Positions 27,019 through 37,970 of a stretch of DNA of 64,000 nucleotides are shown in pieces. The stretch is from Echinococcus granulosus (taxonomy: Eukaryota > Platyhelminthes > Cestoda > Cyclophyllidea > Taeniidae), in assembly GCF_000524195.1 (NCBI RefSeq), contig NW_020170504.1, positions 160,841-224,840 on the forward strand, in the 5' to 3' direction. The stretch's first letter is position 1; every line of letters begins with the position of its first letter. The position numbers and the translations under genes were made by a program. The notes beneath the pieces were generated by a model that was given only the letters and a program-made list of their open reading frames with translations, ran no database searches and was not told the origin of the DNA.

Positions 27019-27924
27019 CCCACACGTGGTTGCTGTATCACGAGCGCCTCACCTTTGTAAAACAGCCAATGGCAACAAAGAAAAAGTTAGGCGCCCTTTA
27101 ATTTATTTGCGCGCTGCACACTATGTGCAACAAAATAAAAATTTTGATTTTACATATTTATTGGCTTCTTTTAATAAAGTACTTTCAGAATTTTGTAAAA
27201 AAATTTAAACTCGTAGGTTGTACTAGGATTTGTATATGGCTAACTTGATCCAAAGAACTATATTTAGCTTTAGTTCAGCAATTACTACCCTAGTTTAACA
27301 AAGAAGTTGATCTCCTTTTAGCGAGTTAAATTAACGCCCTTAGATATTTTTATGCGGACAACCCAAGAATTCTGCTTTGTTTCCGTGCGATATTCTGTGG
27401 CGCAAGAGGCAACAGTAGAATGTTAGAAATTACACTGGTAACATGCAGAAGAGTTGTGAGGCTACTGGCATGGGTTGAAGTGCATGCTGACCAACTTAAG
27501 TATAAGCTACGGGTACTCAAGTGCAGATTTAAACAAAATATAAAAGAACCACGGATATTCTGCAATTATCAAGGCCCCCCAAAGCCCCGCCATCGCAACT
27601 CTGCTGGGCAGACGTATCTCAAACCATGCCAGTAGCCCCTCGCCTCCTTTTTTATATCCGCAATGCATTTCCTACCATGCCACAAAATTGTCTTTTTTAG
27701 GACAGACTGGGAGACTTAAACATTGCACCACGCAGTAAAACAAAAATACTATCTACGAAGATTAAGTGGTCACGTACCGTTAGGCTACAATTCAAATAAG
27801 TGCTGTTGATTTTATCAAAAAAGCCAACTTTTAATCTAAAACAGTAAATTGTGCAAAAAATTTACGTGGGACCTTGTTTTTAAACCAGTGAGTAAGCATG
27901 CTTATTTATTGCTTGTGTACTTAG

Positions 27925-28120
27925 TTAACTACCCGGCTTGATTCTCTTAGCCCTTCTCTGTTTTATTTCAATATCGTTATTGCGGCGCCCCGAGACCTTC
28001 CAAAACTCGAGCGGAGTATACTTTGTCAAAGTGCGGTAGGGCTTATTGCTACGGACATGGCCAGGAGGCCAGGCCTCCCAGCAAGGTACGATGGCGGAGT
28101 ACCTAAGTGACCCGTTTCCT
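27925..28120 (-). other. GC-rich island with near-palindrome and open minus frame
   Basis: A GC-rich patch in AT-rich surroundings contains ggaggcc (28064-28070) and ggcctcc (28072-28078), an inverted repeat around one base. On the minus strand a frame is open for about 60 codons to a stop at 27925, starting near an acceptor-like 'gtcacttag', with no ATG. Its product includes KPYRTLTKYTPLEFWKVSG and then a basic KQRRAKRIKPG tail. I do not recognise it. It could be a terminal exon, a decayed element, or an upstream regulatory island of PUM3. A copy lies at 63275-63470. Confidence 0.3.
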
Positions 28121-30865
28121 TAACCGAGAGTTAAACAAACAACACAGCCTATTACTTTTGTTATAGCAGTTTGTTTTTTGTAACGTAATCGCTGTTTTCA
28201 TTTTTTGGCTGTGGTCGGGCACAATGGAATTGCTGGAGAAGTGCGATCCACATGATAAAATTTACATAATAACAGCAAGGTGTAAAGTTCACGCATTAGC
28301 AGAAATTCACTCTTATCTTGACTGTGTTCCTTGCCTTACATCTTATAACAATTAAGAGTATTAATGAAGGCAATTTAGAGCATGCTTAGATTGATGGAAG
28401 AGAATCAAGTGAAGATGTAGCTCTTCAATGCTTCCTGAAGTTGCAAAATATTGGAGTACTGTATGTGCAAAGGATTTTGATGGCTGAAATCGTGGCCTGA
28501 AGGCCGCAATGCAGAACGAATATACAACCTAAAGTGTTAATGTAGACTTACAGTTGCGGCAAATATTCCATAATTACAAAGACATATAAATTACAGGTGT
28601 TGAAGCAACTAGTAATAGAGGTATCACAGGCAGGGTTCTAAATCATTACCTGGAAAGTCGGATCGTGGGAGATTGAAAAGCGTTACCTGGCATCGTCATT
28701 TCACAACTAATAAATATTATTAAAAATAATATGGTCTTCTCATCATTACGGAAAGCAAAATTATCTCGTATGAGTGCTCCTTTATAAAGAATCACAGTAA
28801 ACTTTCTTAGTACGGCGTACTCTCATTTGATTTCATACTACCTACACTTTTAACCACTAAAGCCATGAACCATCAGAGGATGGAAGAAAATCCCTCCTTT
28901 CAGCACCCTTGTTTTATCGTTGATCTGAACTTTTATATACCTCTTTCAAAAAGCATTATCTAAACCTAAAGTTTTACACGTTAGTTACTTCCAAAATGCA
29001 AAATTACATACAGCTTACACCTGAGATGGCTGTAACCAAGATTTGACATGGAGTTAATGTCTCTCACTGCAATGTGTATTCGGTACTTCTTCCTATAAGG
29101 AAAATTTTTTAATGAAATGAATAAAGGACAACGGATTTGGGCGCCAACAACTTGTTGGGCAGATCTGCGTAAACTCTTAAGATCTTAGAAGTTAAATGAA
29201 CATATAGGCATCAAATGATGGCATTCGATAAACTTATCCTTACTTATTGCGAATAGCTGCAATGGATAAATACCTATATTTTGTTATTGCAATACTAAGA
29301 CATATGACCATGTTCCAGAGTTATCCTATTTTGATCACATTTCTAAGGCTATCTCCCCAGAGACTTGGACTGTAACCCTGACATAAAGGGTGGTGTGGCC
29401 TTAGCTGCTCTCATCGCATGCGTTAAATCATTCATTTCCAAAAATCCAACTTCAGGTGAGTGTTCTTTTTCGTGAGAGATGTAGCCCACCTACCCTAGCT
29501 AGTAAGCAGAACAAGTGGTCGACCTTGCTACTCACAATATTTAGTAGCGTATATATATTACCGAGGTTGCGCAGAGAACGCACTAAGGGACTCGCTAAGA
29601 TTCAAAAAGCCAGTCTTAACCACTTTTTCATGTATATTACTGACTTATTAATTGCATTATTTATTCTACTCTGCATCATAAAATTTCTCTACAAAGTTTT
29701 GGTGTAACTCGATTACTCGGGCACTCGAGTACCTAACAGCCACTTCAATTCAAGATTGCGTCACAACCTAGAGATGCCCTTTTCTGTTCAAAGAATAAAA
29801 GTATTTTACATAAAAGAATAATTTTTGTGTAGAGTAACAGATGGAGGCAGTTTTCTGTTAATCCACAAACACACCAGATGGATAATTATTAAAACGTTTT
29901 GGAATAAACAATGGAGGTGGTTCATTTAAAGCCGCAGTTTAGTGTAAATTTTCAGTACAACAGTAAAAAGTGGCTCGCAAGTCACCCACTATGGCTAAAC
30001 AAAGTGGACAAGTGAGGTGGTGCTTCTATTATAAGCTCAAAAGAGGACTGGGAAGTAGTAGCATAGGTGTAGCATTAGGAGAGCAGCCCAGTGGCCATAT
30101 TTGTAAATAAGCCACAGGACATTCTGCGACAAAACTACCTTTTCCAGCGTTGTAGCATTTAAGTTAGTCTAGCAAACAATGGAATGCTCATAAGTACATA
30201 AGTGGCTTTGCTGTGAGGCATAGTTTGCCAAACTCGAAGCCATGATGTAATTAGGGATGGGAATATCTTATTCTTACAATGTAAATTCTGCATTGCATCG
30301 CATTTACTTCAGTTCTATGGGTAAGTAAAAATTGTTCACTAGTCAATGGAGAGGCGTGCACAGCAGACAGCGCCGAAGAAGGCACTCAAGTAGCATGAGA
30401 AGACATCCACTAGCAGAGATTTCTCAGGTTTTAGCGAATGGAGCACAGCGGCATCCTTTAGGTATCCCTTATATGACTACTTGCAAAATCGCATGACTTG
30501 TAATCTTAAAAAAGAACTTTTAGCATAAAAGACTACTTCCACACCTTCAAAAGATGCTATGTCAAAGATGAATTGTCCTTTCGACCCTCCAGTCTCAGTT
30601 GATAGGATTAGGATGAGTCTCAAAATGCATTGAGAGTTTGTTTCTGCTGCACCTTTTTAAATGCACAAAGAATATGAAGCGTTCCGCTCATCTAAACGAT
30701 CGCCATTCACTTTTCCAGCAATCTACTCCTTTGCCAGTGACACACTCAACATACCTACATATCACAGTCTAATGACACAGTCTAGACCAGCACGAGGGCT
30801 ACAGTTTTATACTGAAAAACAAGAAGAATTACTTAGTTTAAACGAAGAGTTTCTTTTGTTTAATA

Positions 30866-30995
30866 AATAGATCAATGAATAGTGGATGAATGGACGGGGA
30901 GAATGGATGCATGAATGGGTGAATGAATGGATGGATGGATGGATACAGGATGGATGGATACAGGATGGATGGATGGATACAGGATGGATGGATTT
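30866..30995 (+). repeat. ATGG tandem array with ATACAGG interruptions
   Basis: Runs of atgg/gaat repeats are punctuated by three 'gatacagg' units between about 30940 and 30985, giving a higher-order tandem pattern. The minus-strand frame across it reads as His-Pro-Ser-Ile repeats and is an artefact of the array. Confidence 0.8.
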
Positions 30996-32254
30996 GTGGG
31001 TAGATATTTCAGTCACAAAATTCCTCGGACCATGTGACTTTCGATCTCAGGAATAATCATTTGTTACGCATTGTTCATTCAAAAGTTGCTTTTTCCTGAA
31101 ATATAAAATTTTATAAACTGCCCAGTGTATGAATAATAATTTTATGTAAATAAAATTGATATTTTAATGTAAGAAGGTCATGTTTTTGATACGGCTAAAT
31201 TTTGTGCACTTTTCGATGCATATTGTTACAATCACCGGTAGTAATTCGTAGTGAATTGTAAAATGCCTGCATTTTAAAGCGCAGATTTGCGCCACTCTGT
31301 GGAGACGGTATTTCTTGTTGTGCTTTTCTTATTTTGAATTCACGGCTCACAAACTATCAGTTACACAGGCTAGATGGAAGTGGCATCTGCATCACGCCTG
31401 CTTAACGGAAAGACTAGTTTACCCCCCAAATCTGCATCAGCCTCTAGCATAATTTGTTGCAGATCATTTGTAGAAGGCGTGGTATGCGACAGGCGGACGG
31501 CATGCTGCACATAAGATTTCAAATAAATAATTTATTTTTGACAGTGATTCATTTAGAGGAGAAAATAGCCTCTAATTTTGATTAAAGTGAAGGATGACTC
31601 TTCACCGTTGCTTAAAAAAACCGAAGAATAATGTGGCCGAATTATTAGGGCAACAAGAGGGTCACACCAACAACCGGCAAGGGAAGCCATGAAATTGAGC
31701 TTCATCCTCGTACTGCAGCAGACGATGGTTAGGAGCCTTTAAAGCTCCCTCATTTAAAATTTTTGTTAGCTAATTGGCTGACTATCTGAATTACATACTT
31801 GTGGCAGGAAATCGAAGTACCACACTGCCCTTATCCTTGCCTCCGTTTTCCGTATTCCCTTTACACCTCTCAGAGTAGTCTGCACCCTTTATTGGCATTA
31901 AACAATCGCATAATCACATCGCGACATCAAATAGGTGGTGAGGAAACTCAGCTTATGTGGCTAAAGCCCGGTTGGGGCTTGATAGGAAAGAGCTACAAAA
32001 AGAATTATGCAGCTGTACAATTAATCTTTCATACTTACATTTTTTTGTCAAATTAGGTAATTAAGAAATAATATCTTAAATAATCAATCTAAATAACAAC
32101 CAATTAATGCCCTTGAATTTTCACAGTTATCTACAAAAGTTGAAAGCCTCTAAAAGCTATTGCGAAACAAGGCCTTAAAGGAAAAGTATCAGGCAAGGAT
32201 ACTAAAATTATGGAAAATCAAACAATTTGTGTAATGTATTGGCTGTTTGTTCAA

Positions 32255-32350
32255 CTCTCAGTTTTGGTATAGGGACCACCTTGGTGCTCTGCCATAGCAC
32301 CTTCGTTAGGTGGACTGATGTGCTAACCATTCCGGTGGTTCCAAGCCTGA
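32255..32350 (+). repeat. Diverged repeat, member A
   Basis: The stretch beginning 'caactctcagttttgg' and containing 'gctctgccatagcacc' aligns with the stretch at 33139-33230 over about 60-90 bases at roughly 75 percent identity by eye. The shared core is 'gctctgccat', with 'aactctc' and 'ctaggg'-like words before it. It suggests two old copies of one dispersed element; the class is unknown. Confidence 0.4.
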
Positions 32351-33138
32351 ATGCCAATACATATACTGCAGCTGTATTGTGGCTTTTTACGTCTTGGGGT
32401 AAGTCTCAAGGTGCCACACTGGTGGCATTGGAAAGCGAATTCGATTTTAAGGCCATCTATTCCGATTTTGACTGAGGGGGATATATCTAAGTGGGGCGTA
32501 AGAAGTGAATTTGCAACTGATGGGAGAACCGGTGACGGCTCGCAATAGAAGGGCTGAAACTGATGTCTACCTTCGGCAACTATCCCAGTCCTGTGTCCGA
32601 CAGGAAGGCTATTAACAGCGAAAGCCTTTCTAGCCCTGAACCATCCAAAAATGCTTGTGATGGAGCTGCTTACCGTGCCTGTATGAAGAAATCAAATATG
32701 TGAACTCATAATACCCCCTTGGATTCTCTACTAGCTGGATAGAATCCAGATAGGTAGATATGGCTGAGCGGCTCTAAAGTAAAAACATCGTGACACGAGG
32801 AATAGACGCGAAACCCCATCCCCATGAGACTACATTAAACCCCACCCATTGTTACGTGACTCTGCTTTCAAGTCATGGTGCCGATAACTAACTATAGACA
32901 CAACTGCTGGTCAGCACCTTCCTTCGTCATTCAATGCAATTCCCATTTAGGATGAAACTGCAGATCCAGTTGAATTGCCAAGAGGGATCAGAGATATTGT
33001 GGTTAAGTATCGCCTCAGATGCATGGAAATTCAATGACTGGCTCAAATGGATTTTTGGTGTTTCCTTACGGTGCCAATTCGGTTGTGATGGCTGGCGCTT
33101 ACAGAGGAGAGAGGCTATACAAAACACCGATTGCCTCT

Positions 33139-33230
33139 AACTCTCGGTTCTGCCTAGGGGGCCACTTAAGCGCTCTGCCATGGTAACTTCACCGAGTGAT
33201 CCGGTTTCTGGGCCATACTAACAGCCTCAA
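33139..33230 (+). repeat. Diverged repeat, member B
   Basis: This is the counterpart of the stretch at 32255-32350, in the same orientation and about 885 bp away. It begins 'taactctcggttctgcc' and contains 'gctctgccatggtaac'. There is no coding potential and no target-site duplication that I could identify. Confidence 0.4.
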
Positions 33231-34089
33231 GCTTTACTTTAAGTCGAGTGTTTTTTTGTCTTTAGGGAAGTCTTGGGCAGCTTCAATTAGTTCCGTTGAA
33301 TATAACCAATACTGCGATGAGTTCAGAAGCTTTAAATCGTCAAATCTCTCCAAAGGCACTCATTATAAGGGATTGGAAAATACAACTGCAAAATGGTGAA
33401 AGTCATGGGGCTTTTTTATTGACTGTTAATATTTTGCCTACGAAAAAATTCAAAGCGAGTAGGGCTTTGGAAGGCAAAGGGAAAAGAATCCTTTGCATTC
33501 AATCTTGGAAAATATTGATACTGAATTCCAATCCCTAGTTTACCAAAATTGCTTTGTCTTTGTTAAAGGAATTGGTCAGTATCTTCCAACGGTAAGATCT
33601 GGGGTAATAAATTGAAAAACAAACAAAACTTCTTCCTGAGAATAATATTCCAAGGAAAGGGAAATAAAATAATTTAATTTCCGACAAAGAGAAAAAACGC
33701 TGTTAGAATTGCATGCATGTAAATTCCTTTCCGAAATTCAACAACCACAAGTCGCTTATTCATCATCAACGTTGCACCAACGTCTTGCCCCAATCATCAA
33801 TTAATTTCCCTCTCCTCCTCGCCTTCTTCTTCCTCCATTCCTCCCCTTATAGTTCGTGTGCGTACAAATGCATGTAACTTGCATTTTGTCCACTTTTTTT
33901 CTTTCATTTCCACATTGCGTACACACTCGTGCATTTGAACCTCCTCGCTCACCTCCCATTCATCACAAAATTGAGCCCGAGTGCCCTCATTCTAATGTGT
34001 GCGTGGTTTTTTTCCACCTACATAACCATCTACTAGTAAAAAGCATGTACCATTGAGGCAGTAGATCAATCACTGTTGTGCGTTTGGTG

Positions 34090-34285
34090 TAACGTGCGCA
34101 CTCATGCATGCAAGCGTAGCAGCGCAGCCAATAGCGCGTGGGCGCGTCGTCGCTCCTCCTGTTTGCACGCGCGCACGCCTAGAGAGCAAACAAAACACGC
34201 AAACAGTGTAACAATAAAAGCGCGGAGGCTTGCGATTGGCTGGGGGGCTTTCAAAAGCTCTGCTACCCTCCACCCATTGCCCTTT
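34090..34285 (+). promoter_or_regulatory. Candidate foxQ2 promoter / 5' UTR island
   Basis: A GC- and CpG-rich patch just upstream of the foxQ2 ATG stands out from AT-rich flanks. It carries CCAAT at 34128-34132, a TATA-like ataaaag at 34214-34220, the inverted CCAAT word ATTGG at 34235-34239, and several CpG words (gcgcgtgggcgcgtcgtcg, gcacgcgcgcacg). Its position and composition fit a promoter, but the transcription start cannot be seen from sequence alone. Confidence 0.45.
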
Positions 34286-34328
34286 TAATGTTGAAAAGGT
34301 TCACTTGATAGACTGGCGGGTGGACTGC

Positions 34329-37300
34329 ATGGACGAACGGGGCCAACTGGTGCCACTTAACCTCTGCTCTCCATCCTACCTTATGAGGGAGCTGAAGTCG
34401 CTTAATAATGGGTTTCTGCCACCACCACCACCTCTATCTCCGACACCATCGAGCTTAGCATCTTCACGGTTTGGACGTTTGGCTGCCACCGCGAGCGTGA
34501 GTGATTTGGAAGTACCCTTCATTTCGCGGGTCACTGGGGGATTCTGTTCGCCTTCTGGTAGGACTTCCATCCTTCTCCCTGATTACCGGTTACAACAGAA
34601 ATCTCAAGAGGATGAACCAAAACCGAATTTTAGCTACATCGGTGAGTTTGTAAACACTGACTTATGGGTAAAGAATTCATTGCCATGACCCAAAGCAAGA
34701 CACTGTGAAAGTTGCTTGATGCGTTTCCTCTCAACCGTGTGGTGGCAATTGAAACTTTGGTGATTAGAATATTACTGTCTAGATAAATGGGGAATTGATG
34801 TGACATATTGGTGGCTTTGAATGAATGAAAATGTTTAACCTCTTGATTGTCAAAGTTACTTATGGCATCACACCAATGGTGTTGATAGGGTTTCGATACA
34901 TTAGTTGCCTTCATTTATTTTAGCAAAATTTTGTCCAATTTTAAAATATTAATTTTGGGAATTCATTCAATAGCTTCATTTAATGCGACAAGATTTATTT
35001 ATTTTTAATGGTCCGAAGGAGCTATCCCACAAAAATAGGCTTACATAAATTGTAGTAAGCGAGTAATTTTGGGAAAATTTTAATTAGTTGTTTCCAAACA
35101 AGAGTTTTTCGCGTTTTTTGTTTTACAATCAGCTTGACATCTTACAAAGGAGCTTACATAAATAGAGCATTTACTTTGTCAGCAGTCAGGGCAATACGAC
35201 CTCTTAAGGCTTCCGAACAGCTGCGTTTGAAGATTACAATTAAAAACTAGTTAAAAAGGAATTGTTTGATGACATACTTAATCTACGTGAATCAATATAT
35301 GCAACCATTTGAATCCTCAATAAACAAATAGAGAACGCTAGAATCCTAACATCTAAAGAACTTGTGTTTATTTTTAGCTTTACACAGGTAAAAGTGGATC
35401 TAGTGACCAACATCCCTCATTTAATAGCCTCCTTGGTGGTAGATTTCAAAGGTCTTTAATAAGCTCCTACATCCATGAAACCAAACTTATGGTCAGAATT
35501 CAACGCTTTTATGTCCTATCTTAGAAATCTAATTTAGAATTACTCTTAAATATGCGATATCCATTCAAATTACTTCAAACTTTCATTCATCATGGAATTA
35601 ATGATCCTATTAATCATACACTCGGCCATTGAATAATTACCTATGTCCGCAAACCGGTTTCTTTGGCTATCCATTTTGATCTAGCTAATGCACCTTAGTC
35701 CACTGCATGCCTCTGTTCACACCTTTCCTTTAACGGCGTATCTTCCTTTTTCATTGCTTTATTTTAGAATTAAATCCAAGGGTAGTTGCAATTTAATGCT
35801 ATTTTTATTCCCAAATTACAGACATTGATAAAACATCTTTCGCAAGCCACACAGGATACACTAATTAAGCATCTGCGAGAGGCCTTTTGATAGCCCGAGG
35901 AAGAGGGTGTTAAATCAGTTTCAAATACCAACTCGAATAAAATTGAGCAGAATATGTCGAAAAGGCATGAAGAGGCTCAGAGGGTGGTTGTATGAATGCG
36001 CATGTACCATGACTACCCGTTTTTTTCCTCGAAATAATTAAGATCCCCAGAATTTGGTGTAAGTTTTCATCCAGTTCCTCCACCACCTTTTGTGAATGCG
36101 TGTTTTGCATCAACAGAAAGAAAGCAGGAACAAGTAGTAGTAACATCTGCATTCGCATCAATGTACTTCTCTGCTGAAGTAGAGCGGTTTCTATCAGATT
36201 TAATGAAAAATAACATAATAAGGGTTCAGTTTGTAATAAGAACAGTAAGGGAAAATGGAATATATTTTATCATAAAGCACTGTCTTGGATAGCTCAGATG
36301 TTCGCATGCATCCCAAAAATCCTATTTGGGGACTTCCACCACGAAAGCGGGTGATTTGCAGATGCCCTTCTTCTTCTCGTCATCGATTGAGCGACTCTCC
36401 TGATGGGACATTCACGCCTCTATCTAATTGACAGTTAGAGCTAAAAAAAGGAAAAGGGGAAAAAAGGTAAAATATTCCGGAATATAGATTTTTCCTACTA
36501 ACAGCTGATCAGCTGATTTTGCACGCTGTACGTCCACGCGTGCACTTGCTTGCGTCAGCAATTATTGCTCATCGATCGATGGCTACCAAACTCGTAGACG
36601 TTTTGAATCCGTCATTTTGGTGTGCAAAGTGGAAATTATGAGAAGGGAACAAATATGGCAAAAAAACTACCAAACCATTGGGATTTCAAAAAGAAAGTAC
36701 ATAAATCAAGCATAATATTATTTAAGTACCACCCCTGCGAAGAAATTGGCAATATTTTGAAAATTACTTTGCAACGTTCTCACAAAACCTATCGGTTTTC
36801 GTTGTCATTCTCTTTTTTGGTTTTTACAGTGAAAGAAGTACTCTTGAACAAAAGTCACGATTGACTTATCACTGTTCTCCATCCAGGTCTCATTGCGAAG
36901 GCAATTCTCAGTTCTAAGGAACGGCGTATGGTCCTGTCAGAGATCTACGAGTGGATCCAGGTCAACTATACCTACTTCCGCAGTCGAGGACCTGGTTGGC
37001 GAAATTCTATTCGACATAACCTTTCGTTGAATGACTGTTTTATCAAAGTTGGTGAGCCTTTCTTGATAGGAATAACTTTCGTTTTGATCGGTAGCTGGAA
37101 GAGAGCTGGCAGCTGGGATCCTTGTTTGAATGAATGAACAAACGGAAGAAAGGGAGAATGAATTAAAAGAATAAAAAATTCGAGATGAATTGAGGACTAA
37201 ACGGATGAGTGGATGAATGGACTGATCCGAGATGGATAGACAGATAGATGAATTCGTGGTGAATGTGGGGAACGATGAATTGCCACATGATTGGCTAGAC

Positions 37301-37970
37301 AGATGGAAGAATGGATGGATGAATAGTTAACGAAGGAGAGTAGTGGATAGGGCAATAAATGACTACATAAATTCCTAAATTGGTGAATGGATGGATACTA
37401 GAAGGATGAGTACGGAAAGGGAGGATGCTAGAGGGAATCCGAACATTTTCAGGTCGCTCTTCCAACGGCAAAGGTCACTACTGGGGCATCCATCCGGCCA
37501 ATGTGGAGGACTTTCGACGAGGCGACTTCCGTCGACGAAGAGCCCAACGGAAGGTGCGACGGGCACTGGGATTGTCATGTCCGGGTGATGGGGAGGACAG
37601 TGACTCTCCACCCCTTTCTCCTCCGCCTCCCCACTTTACTCCCACCACCAGCCTACCTCTACCCCTTTTCCCTCTCCGTGCAAGCGATAACACTGGTGGT
37701 GGTAGTGGTGGTGGAGTTGGTAGTGAGAAAGGCATCTTTCCACCTCCTCCTCCCATAAACGTCTTCGCAGCCCTGTTAAATAGTCTCACGACTGCAGGTC
37801 TCCTACCTCTTCCCCCTCTACCGCCCCTTCCACCACTACAGGAAGCGTCACCAACACCTCTACGATTGCAATCGCTTCAGCGGGAGGGGGAGACATCATC
37901 TGACCCTTTAAATAAAGTACCTTCTCCTTCAGGAAGCAGTTTTAGTGTGGCCAGTCTATTGGGAAGGTGA
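34329..37970 (+). CDS. foxQ2: Forkhead-box transcription factor, FoxQ2-like
   Basis: Three plus-strand exons, 34329-34641, 36887-37051 and 37453-37970, join in phase to 996 nt (331 residues). The forkhead DNA-binding domain runs from about residue 98 (KPNFSYIG) through LIAKAILSS, the recognition helix WRNSIRHNLSLNDCFIKV and GKGHYWGIHPANVEDF to the basic wing RRRRAQRKVRR near residue 190. The HYWxIHPAN...DF..GDFRRRRAQRK pattern is characteristic of FoxQ2, a class used in anterior and neural patterning in invertebrates. The start is the first in-frame ATG in exon 1; the frame is open further upstream without an ATG. Both introns (2,245 and 401 bp) are phase 1 and split a GGT glycine codon inside the domain. 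The C-terminal part is Pro/Gly/Ser-rich and ends FSVASLLGR, an EH1-like Groucho-binding motif. KPNF in place of the usual KPPY is a divergent detail. FoxQ2 over another Fox class is likely but rests on motif memory. Confidence 0.85.
34642..36886 (+). other. foxQ2 intron 1 (2,245 bp)
   Basis: The intron runs from donor ATCG|GTGAGT to acceptor ccatccag|GTCTC, phase 1, and interrupts the forkhead domain after its first few residues. It is AT-rich. The open frames inside (for example 35910-36161 minus, 36092-36292 and 36622-36864 plus) have no recognisable domains. Confidence 0.8.
37120..37400 (+). repeat. Degenerate GAAT/GGAT array in foxQ2 intron 2
   Basis: Decayed four-base tandem words (gaatgaatg, ggatgagtggatgaatgg, gatggatag, gatggatgaat) fill most of the 401-bp intron between foxQ2 exons 2 and 3. 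The word composition and plus-strand orientation match the arrays at 6040-6780 and 30866-30995. Confidence 0.7.

Larger units (their letters stand above)
4576..28650 (+). repeat. Long direct repeat, copy 1 (24,075 bp seen twice)
   Basis: This segment recurs at 39926-64000 with a constant offset of 35,350. Identity starts at the g of 'gcatttcaaagtactaaag'; the bases just before differ (aaaca here, aacat at copy 2). All spot-checked stretches match exactly, including fragile ones such as the nine-A run near 24366 and the eight-A run near 26067, and every open reading frame of one copy has an identical partner in the other. It contains the UNK zinc-finger exons and all of PUM3. The repeat may extend further, since the window ends inside copy 2. 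It is far too long and gene-rich to be a transposon terminal repeat. Confidence 0.97.
27019..34070. other. Intergenic region between PUM3 and foxQ2
   Basis: This is about 7 kb between the divergently oriented PUM3 and foxQ2 starts. 27019-28650 is duplicated at 62369-64000; 28651 onward is single-copy here. It holds the GC-rich island near 28 kb, the ATGG array near 30.9 kb and the diverged repeat pair near 32.3 and 33.1 kb. Open frames of 60-85 codons (for example 29456-29707, 31799-32056 and 32227-32475) have no recognisable domains or splice context, and I do not call them genes. CCAAT occurs just upstream of the PUM3 start, near 27066. Confidence 0.55.

Noticed and set aside
32755..32830. 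tRNA-like A-box sequence
   Set aside because: No B box, anticodon arm or acceptor stem could be paired, so it is not a tRNA gene.
37501..37758. Other frames over foxQ2 exon 3 (37501-37758 plus, 37478-37789 minus)
   Set aside because: Shadow frames of the forkhead wing and Pro-rich tail; only the frame from 37453 joins the forkhead exons in phase.
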